Of a DNA stretch of 64,000 nucleotides, positions 1-8,626 are shown one piece after another. Numbering within the stretch: position 1 is the stretch's first letter; each line of letters begins with the position of its first letter. Made by a program: the position numbers and the translations under genes. The notes beneath the pieces are model-generated. The model did no database searches. It had not been told where the DNA came from and saw only the letters and a program-made list of their open reading frames with translations. The stretch is taken from contig NZ_CP015438.1 in the NCBI RefSeq assembly GCF_001634285.1, positions 1,438,001-1,502,000 of the forward strand, in the 5' to 3' direction. This stretch comes from Anoxybacillus amylolyticus (GTDB lineage Bacteria > Bacillota > Bacilli > Bacillales > Anoxybacillaceae).

Positions 1-1
1 A

Positions 2-175
2 GTTATTGCGGTTGCTAAAGCGAACGGCATTCCAATTCAAGAAGACCCGTCGCTCGTTCAATTGTTAAGCGAACTTGAAATAAATGATGCGATTCCAGAG
101 CAGCTATACAAAGTTGTTGCCGAGCTGTTTGCATTCATTTATCAACTGGAACGAACGTTTGGCGAGAAAAAGTAG
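2..175 (+). CDS. ylqH: FlhB-like export-switch C-terminal domain protein (3' end only)
   Basis: Only the last 57 codons are in the window, in the frame starting at base 2 and ending with TAG at 173-175. The visible part resembles the C-terminal cytoplasmic domain of FlhB/YscU proteins: its segment IPEQLYKVVAELFAFIYQLE aligns well with the C-terminus of the true FlhB encoded at 26406-27488 (IPEQFFKAVAEILAYVYRL). In Bacillus subtilis a stand-alone protein of this kind, YlqH, sits directly upstream of sucC, and the same position here supports the call. Whether the missing 5' part contains the NPxH self-cleavage site cannot be seen. Its role in the cell is unknown to me. Confidence 0.75.
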   Translation, partial: VIAVAKANGIPIQEDPSLVQLLSELEINDAIPEQLYKVVAELFAFIYQLERTFGEKK

Positions 176-187
176 CGGAGCTGAACG

Positions 188-204
188 AAAAGGTCGCCTT
201 TTTT
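188..204 (+). terminator. Weak hairpin just after ylqH
   Basis: AAAAGG and CCTTTT arms around a 3-base TCG loop run directly into a T stretch (199-204), 12 bases after the ylqH stop. The stem is only six pairs and AT-rich, so it is a weak intrinsic terminator candidate. Confidence 0.35.
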
Positions 205-268
205 CCAAGGAAGATACAATATATTGTTTTGTAAAGTTGTGTCGTGTGTATATATGAGGGTAAGAAAG

Positions 269-305
269 GGTGTTCCGTTACTTTTGGGACACCATCTTCT
301 TTGTT
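269..305 (+). terminator. Possible terminator upstream of sucC
   Basis: GGTGTTCC (269-276) can pair with GGGACACC (286-293) with one G-U pair and a 9-base loop, followed by a T-rich but interrupted tail (ATCTTCTTTGTT). It probably ends transcription from ylqH. The rest of the 230-base gap 176-405 holds the sucC promoter described separately and nothing else I recognise. Confidence 0.45.
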
Positions 306-337
306 ATAAGAATTTTTTTGATTTTATGTCGAAATGG

Positions 338-367
338 TAGACAATATGGAAACTCACAGTATACAAT
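338..367 (+). promoter_or_regulatory. Candidate SigA promoter of sucCD
   Basis: A TAGACA hexamer (338-343, five of six matches to TTGACA) and a TACAAT hexamer (362-367, five of six to TATAAT) are separated by 18 bases, 38 bases before the sucC start. The Shine-Dalgarno sequence AGGAGG follows at 393-398. Confidence 0.5.
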
Positions 368-380
368 GAAAGCGCTAGTA
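366..380 (+). promoter_or_regulatory. Candidate CcpA (cre) site at sucC
   Basis: ATGAAAGCGCTAGTA agrees with the cre consensus WTGNAANCGNWNNCW at every defined position but one (T instead of C near the end). It overlaps the last two bases of the -10 hexamer and the expected transcription start, a position where CcpA binding would block initiation. Catabolite control of a TCA-cycle gene would make biological sense; binding itself is inference. Confidence 0.5.
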
Positions 381-405
381 CTTTTTATACATAGGAGGAT
401 GGGAT

Positions 406-1566
406 ATGAATATTCATGAGTATCAAGGCAAAGAGATCCTCAGAAGCTATGGGGTTGCTGTACCGAACGGCCGTGTGGCGTTTACCGTCGAGGAAGCGGT
501 AGAAGCAGCAAAAGAATTAGGTAGCACCGTTTGTGTTGTTAAAGCGCAAATTCATGCTGGCGGTCGTGGAAAAGCTGGAGGGGTAAAAGTTGCAAAAAGC
601 TTGGAGGAAGTTCGTACATACGCAAGCGAACTGTTAGGAAAAGTGCTTGTTACGCACCAAACAGGTCCAGAAGGAAAAGAAGTGAAGCGCTTATTGATTG
701 AGGAAGGTTGCGATATTAAGAAAGAATATTACATCGGCTTAGTCGTTGATCGCGCAACTTCTCGCGTCGTTTTGATGGGTTCTGAAGAAGGCGGAACGGA
801 AATTGAAGAAGTGGCAGCGAAAACACCAGAGAAAATTTTTAAAGAATACATCGACCCGGCGGTAGGATTGCAAGCGTTCCAAGCGCGCCGCATGGCGTTC
901 AACATTAACATTCCAAAAGAGCTAGTGAACCAAGCGGTCAAATTCATGATGGGCTTATATCAAGTATTTGTCGACAAAGACTGCTCGATCGCGGAAATCA
1001 ACCCGCTTGTCGTGACAGGCGACGGCAAAGTGATGGCGCTTGATGCGAAATTAAACTTTGACTCCAACGCATTATACCGTCATAAAGATGTGCTTGAATA
1101 TCGCGACTTAGACGAAGAAGATCCGAAAGAAATCGAAGCATCGAAATACGACTTAAACTATATCGCCTTAGACGGAAATATCGGCTGCATGGTCAACGGC
1201 GCAGGTCTTGCAATGGCAACGATGGACATTATTAAATATTATGGGGGCGAACCAGCAAACTTCTTAGACGTCGGTGGCGGCGCGACAGCTGAAAAAGTAA
1301 CGGAAGCGTTCAAAATCATTTTGTCCGATGAGAACGTCAAAGGCATTTTCGTGAACATTTTCGGTGGTATTATGAAATGTGACGTTATCGCGAGTGGCAT
1401 TGTCGAAGCAACGAAACAAGTCGGTCTCGAACTTCCGCTTGTCGTCCGTTTAGAAGGGACAAACGTGGAGTTGGGGAAAAAGATTTTAGAAGAATCGGGC
1501 TTAAACATTGTTGCAGCAGAATCGATGGCAGATGGCGCACAAAAAATTGTCGAGCTAGTACGTTAA
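406..1566 (+). CDS. sucC: Succinyl-CoA synthetase (ADP-forming), beta subunit
   Basis: With SucD this makes the TCA-cycle enzyme that turns succinyl-CoA plus ADP and phosphate into succinate, CoA and ATP. The 386-residue length is normal. The N-terminal half is an ATP-grasp domain with the nucleotide-binding lysine region near residue 46 and the glycine-rich GGRGKAGG at 52-59; the C-terminal half is the Rossmann-like ligase domain with the [14 protein letters not shown] stretch near 257-270 and DVGGGA shortly after. The ATG at 406 follows AGGAGG at a good distance. sucD starts 17 bases after its stop, so the two are one operon, driven by the promoter at 338-367 and ended by the terminator at 2494-2522. 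Confidence 0.97.
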   Translation: MNIHEYQGKEILRSYGVAVPNGRVAFTVEEAVEAAKELGSTVCVVKAQIHAGGRGKAGGVKVAKSLEEVRTYASELLGKVLVTHQTGPEGKEVKRLLIEEGCDIKKEYYIGLVVDRATSRVVLMGSEEGGTEIEEVAAKTPEKIFKEYIDPAVGLQAFQARRMAFNINIPKELVNQAVKFMMGLYQVFVDKDCSIAEINPLVVTGDGKVMALDAKLNFDSNALYRHKDVLEYRDLDEEDPKEIEASKYDLNYIALDGNIGCMVNGAGLAMATMDIIKYYGGEPANFLDVGGGATAEKVTEAFKIILSDENVKGIFVNIFGGIMKCDVIASGIVEATKQVGLELPLVVRLEGTNVELGKKILEESGLNIVAAESMADGAQKIVELVR

Positions 1567-1583
1567 GAAGGCGAGGGAGAAGA

Positions 1584-2486
1584 ATGAGCGTTTTTATTAA
1601 TAAAGACACAAAAGTCATCGTGCAAGGAATTACGGGGTCACAAGGGTTGTTCCATACAAAACAAATGTTAGAATATGGAACGAGAATTGTCGGTGGAGTT
1701 ACTCCTGGAAAAGGCGGCACAGAAATTGAAGGCGTGCCAGTATTTGATACCGTTTCTGAAGCGGTAGAAAAAACAGGAGCAAACGCTTCTGTTATTTACG
1801 TTCCACCAGCGTTTGCGGCAGATGCAATTATGGAGGCTGTTGATGCAGGATTAGATCTCGTTGTATGTATTACCGAGGGCATTCCTGTTCTTGACATGGT
1901 GAAAGTGAAACGATACATGGAAGGAAAGAAAACGCGTCTAATTGGACCAAACTGCCCAGGTGTCATCACTCCAGAAGAATGCAAAATCGGCATTATGCCT
2001 GGCTACATTCATAAAAAAGGGCATGTCGGCATCGTTTCACGCTCTGGTACGTTAACGTACGAAGCCGTTCATCAGTTAACACAAGCTGGCATTGGTCAGT
2101 CGACAGCGGTTGGTATTGGTGGCGATCCAGTCAATGGTACGAATTTTATCGATGTATTAAAAGCGTTTAACGAAGACGAAGAAACATATGCTGTCATTAT
2201 GATTGGCGAAATCGGTGGTACAGCAGAAGAAGAAGCAGCAGAATGGGTAAAAGCGCACATGAAAAAACCGGTTGTCGGTTTTATTGGTGGACAAACAGCG
2301 CCTCCAGGAAAACGAATGGGACATGCTGGTGCGATCATTTCCGGCGGAAAAGGAACTGCTGCGGAAAAAATTAAGAAAATGAACGAATGCGGCATTAAAG
2401 TAGCAGAGACACCTGCTGTTATTGGTGAAACGTTAATTGCTGTGTTAAAAGAGCAAGGACTTTACGAAAAATGCAAAACACATTAA
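1584..2486 (+). CDS. sucD: Succinyl-CoA synthetase (ADP-forming), alpha subunit
   Basis: This is the CoA-binding and phosphohistidine-carrying subunit. The N-terminal Rossmann CoA-binding domain shows GITGSQG at residues 15-21. The active-site histidine that is phosphorylated during catalysis is His247 in GHAGAII. The 300-residue length is standard. The Shine-Dalgarno GGGAGAAG precedes the ATG by a normal distance. It is translated from the sucCD message and followed within ten bases by a strong terminator, so dprA must be read mainly from elsewhere or by read-through. Confidence 0.97.
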   Translation: MSVFINKDTKVIVQGITGSQGLFHTKQMLEYGTRIVGGVTPGKGGTEIEGVPVFDTVSEAVEKTGANASVIYVPPAFAADAIMEAVDAGLDLVVCITEGIPVLDMVKVKRYMEGKKTRLIGPNCPGVITPEECKIGIMPGYIHKKGHVGIVSRSGTLTYEAVHQLTQAGIGQSTAVGIGGDPVNGTNFIDVLKAFNEDEETYAVIMIGEIGGTAEEEAAEWVKAHMKKPVVGFIGGQTAPPGKRMGHAGAIISGGKGTAAEKIKKMNECGIKVAETPAVIGETLIAVLKEQGLYEKCKTH

Positions 2487-2493
2487 TCGAAGC

Positions 2494-2522
2494 CGTCCCG
2501 CGTGATGCGGGACGATTTTTCC
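2494..2522 (+). terminator. Rho-independent terminator of sucCD
   Basis: Perfect 8-pair stem CGTCCCGC / GCGGGACG (2494-2501 and 2507-2514) with a 5-base loop GTGAT, followed by ATTTTTCC. It starts eight bases after the sucD stop codon. Confidence 0.9.
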
Positions 2523-2547
2523 ATTTTACGAAAGAAAGGGAGATTCG

Positions 2548-3429
2548 ATGTATTCATCTGTCCGGGAACGGTTAATTCATCTTCATCATTGCCGCGGCGT
2601 CGGCTGGAAAACAATCGACCAATTATTACGTATTGACCAAACACTTTCCTCTCTTTTTTCTCTTCCTGCTCCCACCATGTCGATTTTTCCCGAACGAAAT
2701 TCTTCGTTTTTCCAAGATTTACATTCCCCTGTTATCAAAAGTATGATAAAAACATATAAGGATAAACATATTCACGTTATTACGATTTTCGATGACAGCT
2801 ACCCAAACTGGCTAAAGCACATTTTTCAGCCGCCGTGGGTGTTGTATGCAAGAGGAAATATCAAATGGCTTTCGGATATGAAAATGATTAGTGTTGTTGG
2901 CACGAGGCAGCCGACAGCCGAAGGGATTCGTGCGCTAAAGACAATCCTTCCTCCTCTTATTCAAGCAGGATGGACAATTGTCAGCGGTCTTGCGTTAGGT
3001 ATTGATACTGCGGCGCATGAATTAGCGGTCGAGCACCACGGAAAGACGATTGCTGTCATTGGAGGGGGAATAGAGCATATTTATCCGAAGCAAAATCGCG
3101 CGCTGGCAGAACAGTTAATGCGCGACCATCTTATTGTTTCAGAATATCCGCCACAAACAAAGCCGCAAAAATGGCAATTTCCGTTGCGAAACCGCATCAT
3201 TAGCGGCTTATCGCTCGGGACGGTCGTCGTGCAGGCGAAAGAAAAAAGCGGTTCGCTTATTACCGCCTCTCTTGCATTGGAACAAGGGAGGGAAGTGTTC
3301 GCTGTGCCTGGTTCGATTTTTTCAGAGCAGGCAAATGGAACGAATAAACTTATTCAACAAGGAGCAAAACTTGTTCGAACGGCGCAAGATATTATGGAAG
3401 AATTTGAACATATATTTCCAATAAGATAA
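2548..3429 (+). CDS. dprA: DNA processing protein DprA (Smf)
   Basis: DprA binds incoming single-stranded DNA during natural transformation and loads RecA on it. At 293 residues it matches the Bacillus form. An N-terminal helical part (about 1-75) is followed by the Rossmann-like DprA core, recognisable by VVGTRQPTAEG near 114-124, SGLALGIDTAAHE near 148-160, AVIGGGIEHIYP near 170-181 and SEYPP near 198-202. The C-terminus is short and has no obvious extra winged-helix domain. The ATG at 2548 has AAAGGGAGA upstream. It sits, as in B. subtilis, between sucD and topA. Presence alone does not show that the organism is competent. Confidence 0.95.
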   Translation: MYSSVRERLIHLHHCRGVGWKTIDQLLRIDQTLSSLFSLPAPTMSIFPERNSSFFQDLHSPVIKSMIKTYKDKHIHVITIFDDSYPNWLKHIFQPPWVLYARGNIKWLSDMKMISVVGTRQPTAEGIRALKTILPPLIQAGWTIVSGLALGIDTAAHELAVEHHGKTIAVIGGGIEHIYPKQNRALAEQLMRDHLIVSEYPPQTKPQKWQFPLRNRIISGLSLGTVVVQAKEKSGSLITASLALEQGREVFAVPGSIFSEQANGTNKLIQQGAKLVRTAQDIMEEFEHIFPIR

Positions 3430-3446
3430 AATTTTTCACATCATGT

Positions 3447-3476
3447 TTGACAAATGCCTATGTAATCATTAATAAT
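3447..3476 (+). promoter_or_regulatory. Candidate SigA promoter of topA
   Basis: A perfect TTGACA (3447-3452) is followed after 18 bases by AATAAT (3471-3476, five of six). It lies in the short dprA-topA gap and puts the transcription start about 35 bases before the topA ATG. Supercoiling control, known for topA genes elsewhere, cannot be judged from the sequence. Confidence 0.55.
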
Positions 3477-3516
3477 AATGAAGATTTTAATTTTACCTCT
3501 TAAGGGAGGATTAAGT

Positions 3517-5592
3517 ATGTCAGAATATCTCGTCATCGTCGAGTCACCGGCAAAAGCAAAAACGATTGAGCGTTACTTAGGAAAAAAATATAAAGTAAAA
3601 GCATCGATGGGACATATTCGCGACTTGCCAAAAAGCCAAATGGGCGTTGATATAAACAACGATTATGAACCGAAATATATTACAATTCGCGGAAAAGGTC
3701 CGGTGATTAAAGAACTGAAAACAGCCGCGAAAAAAGCGAAAAAAGTGTTTTTAGCGGCCGACCCTGACCGAGAAGGGGAGGCGATCGCTTGGCATCTTGC
3801 CCATATGTTAGAGCTAGATATTCATTCGGATTGCCGCGTCGTGTTTAACGAAATTACGAAAGATGCTATTCGCGAGTCGTTTCAGCATCCGCGGGCAATC
3901 AATATGCATTTGGTCGATGCACAACAGGCGCGACGCGTACTTGACAGACTGGTAGGTTACAATATTAGTCCGCTCCTTTGGAAGAAAGTAAAAAAAGGCT
4001 TAAGCGCTGGGCGGGTGCAATCCGTCGCTTTGCGGCTTATTATCGACCGGGAAAAAGAAATTCAAGCATTCCAACCAGAAGAATATTGGTCGATTCAAGC
4101 GGAATTTATCAAACAACACGAGGTGTTCACCGCTTCTTTTTATGGAGTCGATGGACAGAAGCTGGAGTTAAAAACAGAAGCTGACGTAAACGCAGTGCTA
4201 TCGCGCCTAGATGGGAATCGCTTTACAGTAAAAGCAGTGACAAAAAAAGAGCGCAAACGAAATCCAGTGCCGCCGTTTACGACGTCTTCCTTGCAGCAAG
4301 AAGCAGCGCGTAAACTGAACTTCCGGACGAAAAAGACGATGATGTTAGCGCAGCAGCTGTATGAAGGCATTGACCTTGGCAGTGATGGCACGGTGGGGTT
4401 AATTACATATATGCGTACTGATTCGACGCGCGTATCGGAAACTGCGCAACAAGACGCGCTTTCGTATATCGAGTCTACATTCGGCAAAGACTACGTAGCA
4501 CAAGAAAAGCGAAAAGAGAAAAAAAGCGCCAATGCACAGGATGCGCATGAAGCGATTCGTCCAACGTCCGTATTTCGCGACCCGCAGTCGGTAAAGCCGT
4601 ACTTAAGTCGCGACCAATTTCGGTTATATAAGCTTATTTGGGAGCGGTTTGTCGCAAGCCAAATGGCGCCAGCACTGTTAGATACGATGAGCGTCGATTT
4701 AGAAAATGGCGGCGTTCTGTTCCGAGCAAATGGGGCAAAAGTCAAATTTCCAGGGTTTATGAAGGTGTATGTAGAAGGAACGGATGACCAAATGGACGAA
4801 CAAGACCGATTGCTTCCAGAACTAAAAGAAGGGGAAACGGTCATTGGGAAAGATATTGAGCCAAAGCAACATTTTACGCAGCCACCTCCACGCTATACGG
4901 AAGCGCGACTCGTAAAAACGCTTGAAGAACTTGGAATTGGGCGTCCATCTACGTATGCGCCGACGTTAGATACGATTCAAAAACGAAATTATGTCGTGCT
5001 CGAAAATAAACGGTTCGTTCCAACCGAACTTGGGGAAATCGTTACAGAATTAATGCTTGAGTTTTTCCCAGAAATTTTAGACGTCGAATTTACAGCGAAA
5101 ATGGAAAAAAGCTTAGACGAGATTGAAGAAGGAAAAATGGAATGGGTAAAAGTAATCGATGAGTTTTATCAAGAATTTGAAAAACGCTTACACATTGCCG
5201 AAAAAGAAATGAAAGAAGTAGAAATAAAAGACGAACCAGCTGGTATCCATTGTGACGTGTGCGGCAGTCCCATGGTATACAAAATGGGACGGTTCGGGAA
5301 ATTCGTAGCCTGTTCCAATTTCCCAGCATGCCGACATACGAAGCCAATCGTAAAAGAAGTTGGCGTGAAATGTCCACATTGTCATGAAGGGAATATCGTG
5401 GAACGAAGCAGCAAAAAGAAGAGGGTCTTTTATGGGTGTGACCGCTATCCAGCATGTGATTTTATGTCGTGGGACAAACCGCTTGCACGCCCATGTCCAA
5501 AATGCGACGCATTGCTCGTAGAGAAAAAGTTGAAAAAAGGAATCCAAGTACAATGTGTAAAATGTGACTATGAAGAAGAGCGACAATCATAA
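3517..5592 (+). CDS. topA: DNA topoisomerase I (type IA)
   Basis: Relaxes negative supercoils by cutting one strand through a tyrosine link. The frame is open from 3478, but the ATG at 3517 has AAGGGAGGA in front and gives 691 residues, the usual Bacillus length. The N-terminal TOPRIM domain begins at once ([19 protein letters not shown], with the acidic DPDREGEA near 88-95). The catalytic tyrosine is Tyr298 in [12 protein letters not shown]. The C-terminus carries three four-cysteine zinc fingers: CDVC/CSNFPAC near 581-608, CPHC/CDRYPAC near 620-648 and CPKC/CVKC near 661-685. A hairpin with a T run follows the stop, before trmFO. Confidence 0.97.
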   Translation: MSEYLVIVESPAKAKTIERYLGKKYKVKASMGHIRDLPKSQMGVDINNDYEPKYITIRGKGPVIKELKTAAKKAKKVFLAADPDREGEAIAWHLAHMLELDIHSDCRVVFNEITKDAIRESFQHPRAINMHLVDAQQARRVLDRLVGYNISPLLWKKVKKGLSAGRVQSVALRLIIDREKEIQAFQPEEYWSIQAEFIKQHEVFTASFYGVDGQKLELKTEADVNAVLSRLDGNRFTVKAVTKKERKRNPVPPFTTSSLQQEAARKLNFRTKKTMMLAQQLYEGIDLGSDGTVGLITYMRTDSTRVSETAQQDALSYIESTFGKDYVAQEKRKEKKSANAQDAHEAIRPTSVFRDPQSVKPYLSRDQFRLYKLIWERFVASQMAPALLDTMSVDLENGGVLFRANGAKVKFPGFMKVYVEGTDDQMDEQDRLLPELKEGETVIGKDIEPKQHFTQPPPRYTEARLVKTLEELGIGRPSTYAPTLDTIQKRNYVVLENKRFVPTELGEIVTELMLEFFPEILDVEFTAKMEKSLDEIEEGKMEWVKVIDEFYQEFEKRLHIAEKEMKEVEIKDEPAGIHCDVCGSPMVYKMGRFGKFVACSNFPACRHTKPIVKEVGVKCPHCHEGNIVERSSKKKRVFYGCDRYPACDFMSWDKPLARPCPKCDALLVEKKLKKGIQVQCVKCDYEEERQS

Positions 5593-5593
5593 T

Positions 5594-5617
5594 CGGTGAG
5601 AGCTTCTCACCGTTTTT
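5594..5617 (+). terminator. Terminator or attenuator between topA and trmFO
   Basis: CGGTGAGA (5594-5601) and TCTCACCG (5605-5612) form a perfect 8-pair stem around GCT, followed by TTTTTA. The hairpin begins right after the topA stop. With no obvious promoter between it and trmFO, it probably lets part of transcription through. Confidence 0.75.
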
Positions 5618-5636
5618 ATGCGAGGAGGGAAACAAC

Positions 5637-6932
5637 ATGATTGTAAACGTCATTGGTGCAGGATTAGCCGGAAGCGAAGCAGCATGGCAATTAGCGAACC
5701 AAAACGTTCAAGTACGCTTGTACGAAATGCGTCCAGTAAAACAAACGCCAGCGCATCATACAGAAAAATTTGCGGAGCTCGTCTGCAGCAACTCGTTAAG
5801 AGCCAATACATTAACAAATGCTGTCGGTGTCTTAAAAGAAGAAATGCGCCGTTTAAATTCTGTGATTATGAAAGCAGCAGACGAATGTTCGGTTCCGGCA
5901 GGAGGAGCGCTGGCAGTTGACCGCCATGAGTTTGCGGCGCGCGTTACTGACCTTGTGCAACACCATCCGAACGTCACGGTCATTCGCGAGGAAGTCACAG
6001 ATATTCCATCAGATCCGACGGTTATTGCGACAGGTCCATTAACATCCCCAGCGCTTTCTGAGAAACTAAAAGCGTTAACGGGGGAAGAATATTTATATTT
6101 TTATGACGCTGCTGCTCCGATTGTGGAAAAAGAAAGCATCGATATGGATAAAGTGTATGTAAAATCTCGCTACGATAAAGGCGAAGCCGCGTATATCAAT
6201 TGCCCGATGACGGAAGCGGAATTTGATCGGTTTTATGAGGCACTTATTTCTGCGGAAACGGTGCCGTTAAAAGAATTTGAAAAAGAAATTTATTTTGAAG
6301 GATGCATGCCGATTGAAGTGATGGCAAAACGGGGAAAGAAAACATTATTGTTCGGTCCGATGAAGCCGGTTGGACTTGAAGATCCACGCACAGGGAAACG
6401 TCCGTTTGCGGTCGTCCAACTACGCCAAGACGATGCGGCCGGTACGCTTTATAATATCGTCGGCTTTCAAACCCACTTAAAATGGGGCGATCAAAAAGAA
6501 GTATTTCGCCTCATTCCAGGCTTAGAACAGGCAGAATTTGTTCGCTACGGTGTCATGCATCGAAATACGTTCATCAACTCGCCGAAGTTGTTGCGACCAA
6601 CGTACCAGTATAAAGGGCGCGATGATTTGTTTTTCGCAGGACAAATGACAGGGGTCGAAGGATATGTCGAATCGGCTGCGTCTGGATTAGTCGCTGGCAT
6701 AAACGCTGCCCGACTCGTATTAGGACAAGAGTTGCTCGTTTTTCCGAAAGAAACGGCAATCGGCAGCATGGCCCATTATATTACGTCGGCCGACCCAAAA
6801 TACTTCCAGCCAATGAATGCTAATTTTGGCTTGTTTGCGCCGTTAGAAGAAACGATTAAAGACAAAAAACAGCGCAACGAACAATACGCGAAACGGGCAT
6901 TGGACACAATTCAGAATTTTATAAAAAAATAA
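5637..6932 (+). CDS. trmFO: Methylene-THF-tRNA (uracil-54-C5)-methyltransferase TrmFO
   Basis: A folate- and FAD-dependent flavoprotein that makes ribothymidine (m5U54) in the T loop of tRNA, the Gram-positive alternative to the SAM-dependent TrmA. The FAD-binding motif GAGLAG is at residues 7-12. The two cysteines used by the family are present: Cys50 in [10 protein letters not shown] and Cys223 in [10 protein letters not shown]. The length of 431 is close to the B. subtilis protein (older name Gid). GAGGAGGGA precedes the ATG. It heads the trmFO-xerC-hslVU-codY run; a long inverted repeat with no T run lies after its stop. Confidence 0.96.
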   Translation: MIVNVIGAGLAGSEAAWQLANQNVQVRLYEMRPVKQTPAHHTEKFAELVCSNSLRANTLTNAVGVLKEEMRRLNSVIMKAADECSVPAGGALAVDRHEFAARVTDLVQHHPNVTVIREEVTDIPSDPTVIATGPLTSPALSEKLKALTGEEYLYFYDAAAPIVEKESIDMDKVYVKSRYDKGEAAYINCPMTEAEFDRFYEALISAETVPLKEFEKEIYFEGCMPIEVMAKRGKKTLLFGPMKPVGLEDPRTGKRPFAVVQLRQDDAAGTLYNIVGFQTHLKWGDQKEVFRLIPGLEQAEFVRYGVMHRNTFINSPKLLRPTYQYKGRDDLFFAGQMTGVEGYVESAASGLVAGINAARLVLGQELLVFPKETAIGSMAHYITSADPKYFQPMNANFGLFAPLEETIKDKKQRNEQYAKRALDTIQNFIKK

Positions 6933-6935
6933 TTG

Positions 6936-6974
6936 CAAGGGCTACTAATATGTGTTAATATTTAGTAGCCCTTG
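6936..6974 (+). repeat. 13-pair inverted repeat between trmFO and xerC
   Basis: CAAGGGCTACTAA (6936-6948) and TTAGTAGCCCTTG (6962-6974) are perfectly complementary around a 13-base AT-rich loop. There is no T run on the 3' side, so it is not a standard terminator. The xerC Shine-Dalgarno GAGGTG (6976-6981) begins two bases after the 3' arm. Confidence 0.8.
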
Positions 6975-6987
6975 TGAGGTGTTACGA

Positions 6988-8040
6988 ATGGAAAGTTTGA
7001 AAATTTCGTTACAATTATTCATAGAATATTTACAAATTGAAAAAAATTATTCACAATATACTATTGCGTGTTACGCACATGATATTGAACAATTTTTTGC
7101 ATTTATGCATGAGCAGGCGATTGGAGGATTACACGAAGTGACGTATAGCGATGTCCGGTTATATTTGACGAAGCTATATAACGAGCGCTTCACGAGTCGC
7201 TCCATTTCTCGCAAAATTTCTAGTTTGCGCAGTTTTTATAAATTTTTGCTGCGGGAAAAGAAAGTCGCCGAAAATCCATTTGCGCTTGCGACGTTGCCAA
7301 AAAAGGAACAAAAAATTCCGCATTTTTTGTACGAACAAGAATTAGAATGTTTATTCCATGTCAATGATGTAAATACAGCGCTCGGTCAGCGCAATCAAGC
7401 GCTTTTAGAACTGCTTTATGCAACGGGTATTCGTGTTAGTGAATGTTGTCACATTCAGCTTTCCCATATCGATTTTTCGTTGTCGACGATTTTAATTTAT
7501 GGGAAAGGAAATAAGCAGCGGTACGTTCCGTTTGGACGGTTTGCGAAAGAAGCGCTTGAGCGATATGTGCAAAACGGCCGAAACGAACTGTTGCAAAAAG
7601 GGAACGTCGCTCATTCTTATTTATTTGTCAATTTTCGCGGGCGTCCTTTAACACCTCGAGGGGTACGGCACGTGGTTCATGAGATCGTAGAGAAAGCGGC
7701 GTTAACACAAAAAGTAAGCCCGCACGTATTTAGGCACACGTTTGCGACCCACTTGCTTAATGAAGGAGCGGATATGCGAACCGTTCAAGAATTGCTCGGT
7801 CACACTCGCCTTTCTTCCACACAAGTTTATACGCATGTAACGAAAGACCGTCTGCGCGACATTTATCTACACACCCATCCGCGAGCCGAGAAAAGCGCAG
7901 AACGATCCTTGGTTTTGCCAGGGAAACATCCGACGGAAGCGCAAGCGTTCGACGAAGACGTGCTTGCACGTCGAACGGCGAAAGCAGACGCGGAGGAGGA
8001 TGTTAGTTCGCAGCTAGCCAAGAAAAGCGAAGGCGATTGA
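6988..8040 (+). CDS. xerC: Site-specific tyrosine recombinase XerC (CodV), with a C-terminal extension
   Basis: Acts with XerD at dif to resolve chromosome dimers. The ATG at 6988 follows GAGGTG; the frame is open from a GTG at 6952 inside the upstream hairpin, which lacks a ribosome site. The N-terminal SAM-like domain covers about 1-95, the catalytic domain about 110-295. The catalytic set is visible: Arg in ATGIRVSE, Lys in GKGNKQR, His-Arg in HVFRHTF, His in LGHTRLS and nucleophile Tyr281 in TQVYTHV. The family normally ends near the HPRA motif, which here ends at residue 300. A further 50 charged residues follow up to the TGA at 8038-8040, filling the gap before hslV; this is unusual. 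Confidence 0.95.
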   Translation: MESLKISLQLFIEYLQIEKNYSQYTIACYAHDIEQFFAFMHEQAIGGLHEVTYSDVRLYLTKLYNERFTSRSISRKISSLRSFYKFLLREKKVAENPFALATLPKKEQKIPHFLYEQELECLFHVNDVNTALGQRNQALLELLYATGIRVSECCHIQLSHIDFSLSTILIYGKGNKQRYVPFGRFAKEALERYVQNGRNELLQKGNVAHSYLFVNFRGRPLTPRGVRHVVHEIVEKAALTQKVSPHVFRHTFATHLLNEGADMRTVQELLGHTRLSSTQVYTHVTKDRLRDIYLHTHPRAEKSAERSLVLPGKHPTEAQAFDEDVLARRTAKADAEEDVSSQLAKKSEGD

Positions 8041-8071
8041 TTTTTATTTTCCTTTTTAAAGGAGGAGTTTT

Positions 8072-8611
8072 ATGGAGTTCCATGCGACAACGATTTTTGC
8101 AATTCATCATAACGGCGCGTGTGCAATGGCTGGGGATGGCCAAGTGACGTTTGGTAATGCGGTCGTCATGAAGCATACGGCGAAAAAAGTACGAAAACTT
8201 TTTCGTGGCAAAGTGTTGGCTGGATTTGCTGGTGCAGTGGCGGATGCGTTTACGCTGTTTGAGATGTTTGAAGGAAAACTTGAAGAATATAATGGCAATT
8301 TGCAGCGCGCAGCGGTCGAACTAGCGAAAGAATGGCGAAGTGATAAAGTGTTGCGTCGGCTAGAAGCGATGCTAATCGTCATGGATGCGCGACATTTGCT
8401 GTTAGTGTCTGGAACGGGTGAAGTCATTGAGCCGGATGATGGCATTTTAGCGATTGGCTCCGGTGGAAACTACGCGCTTTCGGCTGGTCGAGCATTGAAG
8501 CGATACGCTGGTGAGCAAATGACCGCAAAAGAAATTGCGAAAGCCGCGCTAGAAATTGCTGCAGACATTTGCGTGTATACAAACGGCCATATCATCGTCG
8601 AAGAATTATAA
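8072..8611 (+). CDS. hslV: ATP-dependent protease peptidase subunit HslV (ClpQ/CodW)
   Basis: Proteolytic core of the two-component HslVU protease, a bacterial relative of the 20S proteasome beta subunit. At 179 residues it is normal and contains [37 protein letters not shown] and IGSGGNYAL. Most HslV proteins use Thr exposed after removal of Met; B. subtilis ClpQ has Ser at position 2. Here the start is M-E-F-H-A-T-T-I, so the expected nucleophile is at position 6 or 7 and would need processing. The ATG at 8072 has AAGGAGG upstream, and an in-frame TAA overlapping the Shine-Dalgarno region rules out an earlier start. hslU follows 15 bases later. Confidence 0.95.
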   Translation: MEFHATTIFAIHHNGACAMAGDGQVTFGNAVVMKHTAKKVRKLFRGKVLAGFAGAVADAFTLFEMFEGKLEEYNGNLQRAAVELAKEWRSDKVLRRLEAMLIVMDARHLLLVSGTGEVIEPDDGILAIGSGGNYALSAGRALKRYAGEQMTAKEIAKAALEIAADICVYTNGHIIVEEL

Positions 8612-8626
8612 GCGGAGGGAAATGCG

